Shown here piece by piece: positions 1-8,500 of a stretch of 64,000 nucleotides of DNA (position 1 is its first letter; the number at the start of each line of letters is the position of its first letter). The notes beneath the pieces are model-generated. The model saw only the letters and a program-made list of their open reading frames with translations, did no database searches and was not told the DNA's origin. The DNA lies in the NCBI GenBank assembly GCA_041664345.1, contig JBAYKX010000018.1, positions 1-64,000 of the forward strand, read 5' to 3'. Position numbers and translations under genes: made by a program. The stretch is from GWE2-40-63 sp041664345. GTDB taxonomy: Bacteria; Bacteroidota; Bacteroidia; Bacteroidales; SZUA-534.

Positions 1-464
1 ATCCGTTGTTCCAATTGCTGAATCGATTTTAGGTATCCTTCTTTAGAACTAAATTCCTCCCAGCTAATGGGATAAAGCATATACTCCCATTTACGTCCGG
101 TTAATGGTTCATTCGTTTCACTAAGCAGTTCCAGTGATGAGGAACCGCTCACCAAAAGTTGGGTTGTTTTAATTTGGTCAGTAATTATCTTTAATGTGAT
201 TCCAATATTTTTTACGCGTTGGGCCTCGTCAATAAAAACTACATCGGCATTTGTAATAAGCTGCTTCAGCTTTTCAGTATTGGTTTCTGAAAGCATAACC
301 GAAACCAATTTGTCATCACAATCTAAAAATAATGGGTTTTTAAATCCTTGGGTAATGGAATGAAGTAAGGTAGTCTTTCCTGTTTGCCGTGGACCTATTA
401 TAATAATTGCCTTTCCGGTATTGACTTTTTGCCCAATGATACCTTTTAGGATTCTTTCGTACAT
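1..464 (-). CDS. DUF4143-type ATP-binding protein (partial, N-terminal part)
   Basis: Translated from the minus strand, starting at the ATG at 464 and running off the left edge. The visible 154 residues begin MYERILKGIIGQK and carry a Walker A motif (IIIGPRQTGKTTLL, about residues 20-33) and a Walker B-like DVVFIDEAQ near residue 75. A GSSSLELL segment follows at about residue 107, where AAA_14 ATPases have a sensor-like element. This order is typical of the AAA_14/DUF4143 family, whose members are often annotated as predicted ATPases of unknown role; the C-terminal DUF4143 half is outside the window. It is the first gene behind the 64-bp palindrome at 501-564, which may be its operator. Function beyond ATP binding cannot be stated. 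Confidence 0.85.
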   Translation of the reverse strand, partial: MYERILKGIIGQKVNTGKAIIIIGPRQTGKTTLLHSITQGFKNPLFLDCDDKLVSVMLSETNTEKLKQLITNADVVFIDEAQRVKNIGITLKIITDQIKTTQLLVSGSSSLELLSETNEPLTGRKWEYMLYPISWEEFSSKEGYLKSIQQLEQR

Positions 465-500
465 AATAAATAATTTGTACAAAGAAAGAAAATATTTTTA

Positions 501-564
501 TATTCACCAAATATTACCTTTTTTGGTGAATATATTCACCAAAAAAGGTAATATTTGGTGAATA
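501..564. promoter_or_regulatory. Perfect 64-bp palindrome built from four TTCACCAA half-sites
   Basis: Bases 501-532 and 533-564 are exact reverse complements. Each 32-base arm is itself bounded by TATTCACCAA and TTGGTGAATA, so four alternating half-sites lie at 501-510, 523-532, 533-542 and 555-564. The palindrome ends 36 bases before the ATPase start codon on the minus strand. Downstream of it (minus strand) is a TTTG, a 20-base gap and TTTCTTTG, a weak match to a Bacteroidota -33/-7 promoter, so the palindrome overlaps or abuts the promoter. An operator for a dimeric or tetrameric repressor is the simplest reading; a transposon end or recombination site is the alternative. Confidence 0.8.
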
Positions 565-595
565 CTTCCTATTGATAGAAATCTTCTTATTGTAA

Positions 596-640
596 TTTAC
601 CCTGAAATATTCAATTTGCATTTGAATATTTCAGGGTAAA
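596..640 (-). terminator. Hairpin just after mutB
   Basis: A perfect 19-bp stem (596-614 with 622-640) with a 7-base loop sits 4 bases after the mutB stop codon (minus strand). The tract beyond it is AT-rich but lacks a clean U-run, so it is a terminator or an mRNA 3'-end stabiliser. Confidence 0.6.
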
Positions 641-644
641 TGTT

Positions 645-2795
645 TTAAATAGTTTTCATCAATATCTCCAGAATCTGAACAGCCGCTCTCGAAACGGAAG
701 TTCCAGGGCCAAAAATTCCCACTACTCCCGAATCGTAAAGGAATTTGTAATCCTGAGCAGGGATAACGCCTCCGGCAATAACCATGATATCCTCGCGGCC
801 CAGTTTTTTCAGTTCGGCAATAACCGCAGGTACCAGCGTTTTGTGTCCGGCCGCGAGTGACGAAACACCTAATATATGCACATCATTGTCAACAGCATCT
901 TTGGCAGCTTCTTCGGGTGTTTGGAACAGCGGTCCCATGTCCACATCAAAACCGATGTCGGCATAACCGGTAGCTACTACTTTTGCTCCACGGTCGTGTC
1001 CATCTTGCCCCATTTTGGCAATCATAATGCGTGGCTGGCGGCCTTCTTTTTTAGCAAACTCGGCACACATAGCGCGTGCTTTCTCAAAGTCTTTGTCGTT
1101 TTTCGACTCGCTTGAGTAAACTCCTGAAATGGATCGTATCACAGCTTTATACCTCCCTACAACTTTTTCGCAAGCATCGGAAATTTCACCTAAGGTAACT
1201 CTTCTCTTTGCAGCTTCAACGGCTAATTCCAATAGATTGCCCTGGCCTGTTTCGGCACATTTGGTTATGGCATTTAATATTTCTTGAACTTCCTTATCGT
1301 TCCGGTTGGCTTTCAATTCCTTGATCCGACGAACCTGAGCTTCACGAACAGCAGTATTGTCAATCTCCAATGTTTCCAACGGATCTTCTTTTTCCAGACG
1401 GTATTTATTTACCCCAACAATGGTTTGGGTTCCCGAATCAATCTTAGCTTGTGCTCTTGCGGCGGCTTCTTCAATACGCATTTTAGGAATCCCGGTTTCA
1501 ACGGCTTTTGACATTCCGCCCAGTTCTTCCACTTCTTCAATCAATTTCCAGGCCCGTTGCGCAATTTCGTGCGTTAAGCTTTCCACATAATACGAACCGG
1601 CCCAAGGATCGAGTGAACGACAAATCTGAGTTTCTTCTTGCAAATAAATTTGGGTATTCCGTGCAATACGTGCCGAAAAATCGGTGGGTAAGGCAATGGC
1701 TTCATCCAAGGCATTGGTATGCAAGCTTTGGGTATGGCCTAAGGCGGCTCCCATAGCTTCAATGCAAGTACGGCCAATGTTGTTGAACGGATCCTGTTCC
1801 GTTAAACTCCAACCCGAAGTTTGTGAGTGCGTACGCAGTGCCAGCGCTTTTGGGTTTTTAGGGTTGAACTGCGATACCAGCTTGGCCCATATCATCCGGG
1901 CGGCACGCATTTTGGCTATCTCCATAAAATGGTTCATTCCAACCGCCCAAAAGAATGAAAGTCTGGGGGCAAATGCATCAATGTCGATTCCGGCTTTGAT
2001 TCCGGTACGCAAATATTCCAATCCATCAGCCAAGGTATAAGCCATCTCAATGTCGTTGGTGGCACCCGCTTCCTGCATGTGGTAACCCGAAATGGAAATG
2101 GAATTGAACTTAGGCATGTATTTCGAGGTGTATTCAAAAATATCGGCTATCGATTTCATGGAAAATGCGGGTGGAAAAATATAGGTATTTCGCACCATGA
2201 ACTCCTTTAAGATGTCGTTTTGGATGGTTCCGGTCAACTCTTCCAATTTAGCGCCTTGCTCCAGTGCGGTAACAATGTAAAAGGCCATAATAGGCAATAC
2301 GGCGCCGTTCATGGTCATGGAAACCGACATTTTGTTCAAAGGAATCTGGTCGAAAAGGATTTTCATATCCAGAATGGAGTCAATGGCTACCCCGGCTTTT
2401 CCCACATCACCTATCACGCGTGGATGATCGGAGTCGTATCCGCGGTGTGTGGCCAAATCGAAAGCCACCGATAACCCTTTTTGCCCGGCTGCTAAGTTGC
2501 GTCGGTAAAAGGCATTCGATTCCTCGGCTGTTGAGAATCCGGCATATTGGCGCACCGTCCATGGCTGGGTGGCGTACATGGCAGAATAAGGGCCGCGTAA
2601 GAAAGGCGCCAATCCTGCGGCATAATTCAGGTGTTCCATTCCTTCCAAATCGTCTTTGGTGTAAACCGGTTTAACTGGAATTTGCTCTGAAGTGATCCAG
2701 TTTTTTTCAATGTGATTCAGCTTTTGCCATTCTTTACCTGAAATTGAGGCTTTTGGGGCAGTCCTAAAGTTGATATTTTTAAAATTTGGTCTCAT
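645..2795 (-). CDS. mutB: Methylmalonyl-CoA mutase large (catalytic) subunit
   Basis: 716 residues, the usual length of the catalytic subunit. It interconverts (R)-methylmalonyl-CoA and succinyl-CoA with adenosylcobalamin, in the cytoplasm, as part of propionate formation or use. The N-terminal TIM-barrel domain shows the RGPYSAMYATQPWTVRQYAG substrate-binding segment (about residues 67-86). The C-terminal domain has the base-off cobalamin motif DGHDRG (near residue 600), followed by GVSSLAAGH and the AGGV loop. The gene lies downstream of the small-subunit gene on the same strand with a 76-bp gap, so the two probably form one transcript. The start ATG at 2795 gives the expected N-terminus. 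A 19-bp hairpin follows the stop codon. Confidence 0.97.
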   Translation of the reverse strand: MRPNFKNINFRTAPKASISGKEWQKLNHIEKNWITSEQIPVKPVYTKDDLEGMEHLNYAAGLAPFLRGPYSAMYATQPWTVRQYAGFSTAEESNAFYRRNLAAGQKGLSVAFDLATHRGYDSDHPRVIGDVGKAGVAIDSILDMKILFDQIPLNKMSVSMTMNGAVLPIMAFYIVTALEQGAKLEELTGTIQNDILKEFMVRNTYIFPPAFSMKSIADIFEYTSKYMPKFNSISISGYHMQEAGATNDIEMAYTLADGLEYLRTGIKAGIDIDAFAPRLSFFWAVGMNHFMEIAKMRAARMIWAKLVSQFNPKNPKALALRTHSQTSGWSLTEQDPFNNIGRTCIEAMGAALGHTQSLHTNALDEAIALPTDFSARIARNTQIYLQEETQICRSLDPWAGSYYVESLTHEIAQRAWKLIEEVEELGGMSKAVETGIPKMRIEEAAARAQAKIDSGTQTIVGVNKYRLEKEDPLETLEIDNTAVREAQVRRIKELKANRNDKEVQEILNAITKCAETGQGNLLELAVEAAKRRVTLGEISDACEKVVGRYKAVIRSISGVYSSESKNDKDFEKARAMCAEFAKKEGRQPRIMIAKMGQDGHDRGAKVVATGYADIGFDVDMGPLFQTPEEAAKDAVDNDVHILGVSSLAAGHKTLVPAVIAELKKLGREDIMVIAGGVIPAQDYKFLYDSGVVGIFGPGTSVSRAAVQILEILMKTI

Positions 2796-2871
2796 GTTTT
2801 ATAAGATTTGAGATTAAGAGATTTGAGATGTGAGACGTTCTCACTACTCATTTCTCACCTCTAATGTCTAT
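2796..2871. repeat. Self-complementary word array between mutA and mutB
   Basis: The gap consists of repeats of GATTTGAGAT/GAGATGTGAGAC on one side and TCTCAC/CTCATTTCTCAC on the other. They can pair, for example GTGAGA-CGT-TCTCAC around 2835. The same vocabulary recurs at 28205-28285. Confidence 0.65.
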
Positions 2872-4737
2872 TTAAATTCCTAGTTCTTTTTGAAATGCGG
2901 TTAATGTTTCCAAAACATTGCATTTTACATGGATGAAATGTTCTATCCCAGCTGCTTTGAGGGTGTCCATTATTTCTTTTGGAAATCCGGCTACCACCAC
3001 CATGGCTTTGCCTGCCAGTTTTTTTACTTCCGGGGCAAAATCCGCATATTCTTCATCGGAACTGCAAACCACAATTACATCCGCTTTAGCGTCTTGGGCG
3101 TCTTTTATTCCCTCTGCCACGGTTTTGTATCCGATACCTTCCAATACCGAAAAACCGGCCACTGCAAAAAAGTTGGCGGCAAACTGGGCTCGGGCTTTGC
3201 GCATGGCGACACTTCCAATTGGGAGCATGAATACCATGGGACGTTTGTGTGTTTTTGAAAACACGTCGGTTTTATAGCGAAGTGCTTCAAAAGCCATAGC
3301 TCCGCGGTAGGGAACCAACGGTTCAATTTCGGTTTCCGATGGTTGGGGTTTGGTAAACAAAGAATTTTCCAATTCCACATCCAATTTTTCGATAAAATTG
3401 GGATATTGGTTTACCCCCAAAATAATCTCGCGGCGGTTGGCAATATCCAAGTCGCGTTTTTGTGCCATTTCCCTTACTTGTTTTTGAATGAATCCCTGGT
3501 TTGAAGCGGCGATGAAACCGCCCTTATCTTCCACTTCCAGAAACAGTTTCCAAGCTTGTTCGGCAATGTTATCGGTAAGCGATTCAATATAATAGGAACC
3601 AGCTCCCGGATCGACCGTTTTATCAAAATGAGCTTCTTCTTTCAATATTATTTGCTGGTTACGGGCAATTCGTTCGCTAAAATCGGTAGGTTTTTCGTAA
3701 GCCGCATTGAATGCGTTAATGGTAAGCGAATCGGCGCCACCCAATACCGACGACATGGCCTCAGTTTGAGTACGCAATACATTTACATAAGGGTCGTAAA
3801 TGGTTTTGTTCCAATTGCTGGTTACTGCATGAATGTTGGCAATGCAGGAGTTTTCAGATGCCGGTTTGTATTGCTTAACAATTTGCGCCCAAAGCAACCG
3901 GGCTGCACGTATCTTGGCAATTTCCATAAAGTAGTTAGAACCTACACCAAACTTGAATTTAATGGATTGACCCGCCTCATCGGCGGTTATTCCATGTTGG
4001 GTAAGCGATGCCATATATTCGTTAGCCACCGCCAACGAAAAACCCAGTTCCTGAACTAACGATGAACCGGCATTTTCAAAGATATCGCCCCGTACCACCA
4101 ACCCTTTAAACTTGGGGATTGCTTTGGTTAAACCCACTATTTTAGCGGCATCTTCCAAAGGGTTTGCAGAACAGGATTTTCCTGTTTTAACCCGGCACAT
4201 AATTGGATCAAAAACTACCGAACCCTTTATTGACGCTGGGTTGATTCCTTTTGATGAAATATACTCGGTGAACGACTCCAACACACTGAATGCGGCATAA
4301 CCGGCCACAAAATTGATTTCAATATCGGTTACCGGAAGGTTATTTAACAACACACCCATATCGTGAGGGGTGTATTTTTTTGTATTGTCTAAAACAAAAC
4401 CAAAGGAATTGACCCCTTTGCCCAGCAAGTTCAATGCTTTACCATTGGCCACGACTAAATCGAATTCTTTAATCTCCTGACGGATGAACCACCGGTTTTC
4501 GGTTTTATTTCCGCGTACAAAAGGGAACTTACCGGGCATCACTTCCAGATAACTGATTTTGTCTGCATCCTCTTGGCGGTAGTAAGGGCGCACGTTGAAT
4601 CCTTCGTTGGTTTTCCAAACGAGTTTCTTTTCGTAGTCGGCACCTTTCAAATCGCTGGTAATTTTTGCTTCCCACTGCTGGGTAGTAACGGGCGGAAACT
4701 CGGTGAATAATTTCTTGCCTTTCTCCATTTCGGTCAT
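2872..4737 (-). CDS. mutA: Methylmalonyl-CoA mutase small subunit
   Basis: 621 residues. It aligns in layout with the large subunit (barrel domain with DPGAGSYYIESLTDNIAEQA, matching DPWAGSYYVESLTHEIAQRA in the large subunit), but its C-terminal Rossmann-like domain lacks the DxHxxG cobalamin motif. This is what defines the non-catalytic small chain of the heterodimeric bacterial enzyme. It is the first gene of the mutA-mutB pair, and the start ATG at 4737 gives MTEMEKGKKLFTEFPPVTTQ. The 347-bp upstream region contains no gene. Confidence 0.95.
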   Translation of the reverse strand: MTEMEKGKKLFTEFPPVTTQQWEAKITSDLKGADYEKKLVWKTNEGFNVRPYYRQEDADKISYLEVMPGKFPFVRGNKTENRWFIRQEIKEFDLVVANGKALNLLGKGVNSFGFVLDNTKKYTPHDMGVLLNNLPVTDIEINFVAGYAAFSVLESFTEYISSKGINPASIKGSVVFDPIMCRVKTGKSCSANPLEDAAKIVGLTKAIPKFKGLVVRGDIFENAGSSLVQELGFSLAVANEYMASLTQHGITADEAGQSIKFKFGVGSNYFMEIAKIRAARLLWAQIVKQYKPASENSCIANIHAVTSNWNKTIYDPYVNVLRTQTEAMSSVLGGADSLTINAFNAAYEKPTDFSERIARNQQIILKEEAHFDKTVDPGAGSYYIESLTDNIAEQAWKLFLEVEDKGGFIAASNQGFIQKQVREMAQKRDLDIANRREIILGVNQYPNFIEKLDVELENSLFTKPQPSETEIEPLVPYRGAMAFEALRYKTDVFSKTHKRPMVFMLPIGSVAMRKARAQFAANFFAVAGFSVLEGIGYKTVAEGIKDAQDAKADVIVVCSSDEEYADFAPEVKKLAGKAMVVVAGFPKEIMDTLKAAGIEHFIHVKCNVLETLTAFQKELGI

Positions 4738-5084
4738 AAGGGTCTGTTTTTGAAATTAAAGCGCAAATTTACTAACCTTTATTTAATGTGGAGCGGTAAA
4801 AAACTGTTTTTTGTCAGGTAGATTGAGTTTTACATATCGGTTAAAGAAATAAAAAGTGGATAAAATGAGTGCTCCATATTTTAAATTATGTTATATTAAC
4901 CAATGAAATGAATGAACCCAGCTATAAATTGGAGATTTTCGCAATAAAGGGGTGGCTATACAGCCATTTTCAGGGTAAAATACGTGTAACTGGGTTTAGA
5001 CAGTAGTTGTATGCAACATTAAAATACCGAGGCATAGCGGTAAAGACCTGTGCCATAATTATAACAATCTAATAAATACTTAAA
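4738..5084. other. Gene-free stretch with a long-range inverted repeat
   Basis: No convincing gene. AACCCAG (4915-4921) is repeated inversely in AACTGGGTTT (4988-4997), with a smaller hairpin TGGCT-atac-AGCCA between them. The arrangement resembles the attC-like gaps further right, but the crossover motif is not recognisable. The stretch should hold the mutA promoter (minus) and that of the S74 gene (plus). Confidence 0.4.
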
Positions 5085-5169
5085 ATGAAAAAATTACTTT
5101 TTTTTTGCAGTAGCATTAATGCTTGGTCAACTGGTTAATGCACAAATTGAAATGAATTCGAGTGGAAGT

Positions 5170-5457
5170 GTGGGTTTAGGTATAACACCCAACAGTTCCT
5201 ATAAACTTTATGTAAATGGTTATTCTTATTTAAATAGTAATGTGGGTATTGGAGTTGCTCCGAGTAGCTCATATAAACTTTATGTAAATGGGTATTCATA
5301 CTTAAATAGTAGTGTAGGTATTGGTGTTGCTCCGAGTAGTTCCTATAAACTTTATGTAAATGGTGATTCATACTTGAATAGTAATGTTGGTATTGGAGTT
5401 GCTCCAAGTAGCTCCTATAAACTTTATGTAAATGGGTATTCTTACTTATATAGTGGT
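5170..5457 (+). repeat. Four 72-bp tandem repeats coding for a 24-residue fibre unit
   Basis: Units start at 5170, 5242, 5314 and 5386, and a partial fifth follows at 5458. Each encodes a variant of VGIGVAPSSSYKLYVNG plus Y/D-SYLNSN. Repeats of this kind form the stalk that precedes S74 chaperone domains. The repeats are near-identical at the DNA level, so unit number could change by recombination. Confidence 0.9.
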
Positions 5458-6009
5458 GTAGGGATAGGAGTTGCTCCTAACACGGATTACAAATTGGGTG
5501 TTACCGGACCGGTTAATGTTAATTGTGGGGCTCATAGCGCAAGCCTTATATTTAAATGGAACAGCAGTGGTTATGCAAGCCTGTATCCTTCTGCAAATAA
5601 TAATGGTTCAATTGGAAATTCCAGTTCGGCATTTTCTACAATGTATGCATACAGCTTTACTACCGTTTCAGATGCCCGGCAAAAAGAAAACTTGAAAGAT
5701 ATTAAAACCCCATTACAGACAATTTTAAATTTAAAAGGGTTAAAATATGATATTAAGAAAGAGTATTCTGCAAACACAGATAGTATAAAGGACTTTACAT
5801 TAAAAGAGAAAATTGACAAGCAGAGGTTTGGCCATATTGGTTTTTTAGCACAAGATGTTCAAAAGGTTTTACCCGAGGCGGTAGCATACGATGATGTGAC
5901 CGATGTTTATACAATGAATTATTCAAGCATAGTACCTGTATTGGTTGAGGCCATTAAAGAACAGTAATTAATAATTGAGGGCTTGGCAAAAGAGTTGAAA
6001 AGCGTGATA

Positions 6010-6315
6010 GATAAGAACTCGCAAAAAGGAGCTACTATAGGAGCCAAGAATGAGCAGAATTTGCTGTACCAAAATGCACCCAATCCATTTTCGGTAAGTA
6101 CTCAAATAGAATATTTTATTATTGATAATACTCAAAATGCCATGATAAATATCTATAACATGAATGGTACGCAACTAAAGAGCATACAGCTTCATCAAAC
6201 CGGAAGTGGGTTTATAACCATAAGCGGTAGCGAATTTACAGCCGGTATGTATATGTATGCTTTAATTGCCGATGGGCAAGTGATTGATACGAAACAAATG
6301 ATTTTAACTGATTAA
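6010..6315 (+). repeat. 306-bp duplicated T9SS tail, copy 1
   Basis: Matches 8185-8490 base for base without gaps, with about 18 substitutions by eye. This copy is the last part of the S74 protein gene. Confidence 0.9.
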
Positions 6316-6332
6316 TATACATATTATGAAAC

Positions 6333-6438
6333 TGTGCTATATGGGTAATCTAAACATTTCTACATTTACTCAAAATCGTAACGGTTTGACAGGTTTGAGC
6401 TTCGAAATCCCGGCCTACGCATATTGCCATCGTTGGCG
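6333..6438 (+). other. attC-like site 0 (putative integron cassette junction)
   Basis: The left arm ATATGGGTAATC and the right arm CATATTGCCATC are imperfect complements. The right end, with GTTGGCGG at 6432-6439, closely resembles that of the site at 14008-14157. The proposed crossover is between G6432 and T6433. It follows the S74/T9SS gene and precedes the lipoprotein unit. Confidence 0.45.
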
Positions 6439-6481
6439 GTAATTAGAATGACAGATACTGCAAACAATTAAAACTTTAATT

Positions 6482-7030
6482 ATGAAAAGATTAATAGTGA
6501 TTTTTTTATCAATTAGCATTTTAGGTTGCAATAAATACGAACTGCCAAAAGAAACCAAAGAGGGAAAAGATACATTTGGAATGCTTGTTGAAGGAGTTGA
6601 ATGGATTCCTTACAATCCTTCAGAAATTGGGCCTGGTGATAACAAGCCATTTTCAGTTTATTACTCGGCCTGCGGCACAATTGAGATTTATGCATATGGA
6701 GAAGGATTTATTTATTTTACCGCACAAATAAAGGATACAGGTACATATTTAATAAATAAATGTTTTCCTCAAATAAATTATTGTTTACCTGATTCAATTT
6801 ATACAAATACTTATGAAACAGATAGTTACAAAACGAGATTTCAAGTATCTACCAATTCTGATTCCATTTATTTTTTAACTGATTCTTTAAAGAGCAGACT
6901 CAAGATTACTGCTTTTGATACTGAAAAACAAGTGATTTCAGGTAAGTTCGAGATGGCCTTATGCAATAGGAATAATGAGAAATTACAAATAACAAAAGGA
7001 ATTTTTGATATTAACTATAAAAACTACTAA
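6482..7030 (+). CDS. Lipoprotein of unknown function
   Basis: 182 residues with a short signal peptide and a lipobox (SISILGC, Cys at about residue 16), so it is probably anchored in a membrane facing the periplasm or cell surface. I do not recognise the domain. The opening after the lipobox (GMLVEGVEWIPYNPSE) is a pattern seen in small Bacteroidota lipoproteins. The stop is followed after 3 bases by the start of the lipase remnant, so the two were probably co-transcribed. Together they form one cassette-like unit bounded by TTGGCGGTA (6433-6441) and its exact inverse TACCGCCAA (7952-7960). Codon use is clearly AT-rich compared with the uronate and pectin genes. Confidence 0.85.
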   Translation: MKRLIVIFLSISILGCNKYELPKETKEGKDTFGMLVEGVEWIPYNPSEIGPGDNKPFSVYYSACGTIEIYAYGEGFIYFTAQIKDTGTYLINKCFPQINYCLPDSIYTNTYETDSYKTRFQVSTNSDSIYFLTDSLKSRLKITAFDTEKQVISGKFEMALCNRNNEKLQITKGIFDINYKNY

Positions 7031-7033
7031 CCA

Positions 7034-7949
7034 ATGAAAAACATTTTTTTACTAATATCATTGCATCTATTCGTTTTCGAATATTCTAATGCACAGCCAT
7101 TTATTATTACAGCAACTCGTGATTATAATGGCGAATACGCTTCAGGAACATACCAAATTTATCGTAGTAGTTCTGTTTATAATATTACATTGTCGAATTT
7201 GAGAAAGCCATTAATCCTTGTTGAAGGTTTTGACCCAAATAATAGTTTTGGTTTTGACCCTACGAATACAGACCCAAACACTGTTGATATTTATGATTTG
7301 TTTGATGGATATCCTACTTATCTTGCTTCTCAAATACATAGTGAAGGGTATGATATTATTATTTTAAATTTCAACAATGGTGGTGATTATATTCAAAAAA
7401 ATGCAATGTTGTTAGTCGAGCTTATTTCAAGTGTTAATAGCCAAAAACCAACAAGTGACCCTTTAGTTGTGTTAGGATATAGCATGGGTGGATTTGACTG
7501 CCGGAAACTCTATAACCTTATTTTCGGGGTTTTCTGCTGAACTAGGAAGTGAGTTTTCAGCAAAAATAGAGCCTTGCGGACCTAAACCCTGTTCTTGGCA
7601 AACTTCTTCAAGTACACTTAAATCCTCAAGAGTCAGCCAAATAATTGACACTAATTTGGTGATAAAATCAGCACCTTTGAATAATACAAATGTAAATCAT
7701 AAAAACATAGCTGATGAAAATAAATATATCAAAGTATTCCCAAATCCAAATAACGGTAATTTATTTATATATACCACAATAGATAAAGGAAAACTTCAAA
7801 TTATTAATTCCGTCGGAAAAATTGTAAACAAGCAAAGAATAAATTTTGGTTATAATGAGATTAACTTTGATGAACCAAGTGGCATTTATCAACTAGTTGT
7901 AATTGATAAGAATAATAATATTTATAATGAAAAGCTAATAAAACAGTAA
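7034..7949 (+). pseudogene. Remnant of a secreted alpha/beta-hydrolase (lipase/esterase) fused out of frame to a T9SS tail
   Basis: The first frame (7034-7540) has a signal peptide (MKNIFLLISLHLFVF...NAQ), a lipase-type segment (LRKPLILVEGFDP) and the nucleophile elbow GYSMGG, then turns to nonsense within about 15 residues. A second, overlapping frame (7488-7949) opens with AGNSITLFSGFSAELGSEFS, a motif that precedes sorting domains in T9SS proteins, and ends with a T9SS tail (KVFPNPNNGNLFIY). Everything expected between the nucleophile and the C-terminus, including the rest of the catalytic triad, is missing. The simplest history is a large internal deletion that also shifted the frame. It is very unlikely to be an active enzyme. 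Confidence 0.75.
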
Positions 7950-7951
7950 AC

Positions 7952-8109
7952 TACCGCCAATATGCTATATACACCATGCGGGGGATACAGCGTATTCGAA
8001 CAGCAGTTTTTCAAACAAAATATTATGCAACATGATACGAAAGTACCTTGAAAACCCGCACGGAGAATAGTGTGCCGAGAAGCAGAGCGACATCATATAT
8101 AAGTTCTGC
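7952..8109 (+). other. attC-like site 1
   Basis: Begins with TACCGCCAA, the exact inverse of TTGGCGGTA at the start of the unit (6433-6441), as expected for the two halves of one cassette's recombination site. TATATA (7966) and ATATATA (8095) can pair, and CATGCGGG with CCCGCAC form an inner stem. The proposed crossover is in GTTCTGC (8103-8109). Confidence 0.5.
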
Positions 8110-8184
8110 ATGCTGTAATTAAGATGGAGGGGACAGTTGTAAGTTGATTCTCTAGCGTTGTTTTACATAGATAGCGTCAACTAA

Positions 8185-8490
8185 GATAAGAACACGCAAA
8201 AAGGAGCTACTATAGGAGCCAAAAATGAGCAGAATTTGCTATACCAAAATGTACCCAACCCATTTACGGCAGGTACTCAAATTGAATATTTTATTATTGA
8301 TAATATTCAAAATGCTATGATAAATATCTATAACATGAATGGTACGCAACTAAAGAGTATACAGCTACATCAAACAGGAAGTGGGTTTATAACTATAAGC
8401 GGTAGTGAATTTACAGCCGGCATGTATATGTATGCTTTAATTGCCGATGGGCAAGTGATTGATACTAAACAAATGATTTTAACTGATTAA
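8185..8490 (+). pseudogene. Orphan copy of a T9SS sorting domain
   Basis: A 306-bp copy of 6010-6315. A TAA at 8182-8184 lies immediately upstream in the same frame and there is no start or signal sequence, so the copy encodes only a sorting tail without a passenger domain. It begins abruptly at GATAAGAAC. Similarity to the first copy continues weakly past the stop to about 8505, where this copy supplies the start codon of the metalloprotease gene. Either the rest of a paralogous fibre gene was deleted or the tail was copied in by recombination. Confidence 0.75.
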
Positions 8491-8500
8491 TGTATGTATT

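Larger units (their letters stand above)
5085..6315 (+). pseudogene. Tail-fibre-like secreted protein with S74 chaperone domain and T9SS tail, interrupted twice
   Basis: From ATG 5085 the DNA would encode a signal peptide (MKKLLFFAVALMLGQ...NAQ), but a run of nine T (5098-5106) instead of eight puts the rest out of frame. The downstream frame is open from 5119 and holds a repetitive stalk, then an intramolecular chaperone domain of the endosialidase/S74 type (SDARQKENLKDIKTPL, later FGHIGFLAQDVQKVLPEAV). A single in-frame TAA at 5965-5967 separates this from a T9SS sorting domain (NAPNPFSVSTQIEYFI, ending at 6315) that stays in the same frame. Removing one T and changing one base would give one surface protein of about 410 residues. 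It may be a decayed gene, a phase-variable gene (the T tract), or carry sequencing errors. Confidence 0.75.

Noticed and set aside
876..2674. Several 60-120 codon open frames on the plus strand across mutB
   Set aside because: They are antisense shadows of a highly conserved gene and have no domain, signal peptide or spacing that suggests translation.
5170..5457. Regular 72-bp repeats that could be taken for a CRISPR array
   Set aside because: They are contiguous without spacers, lie in frame and encode a fibre stalk; no cas gene is present.
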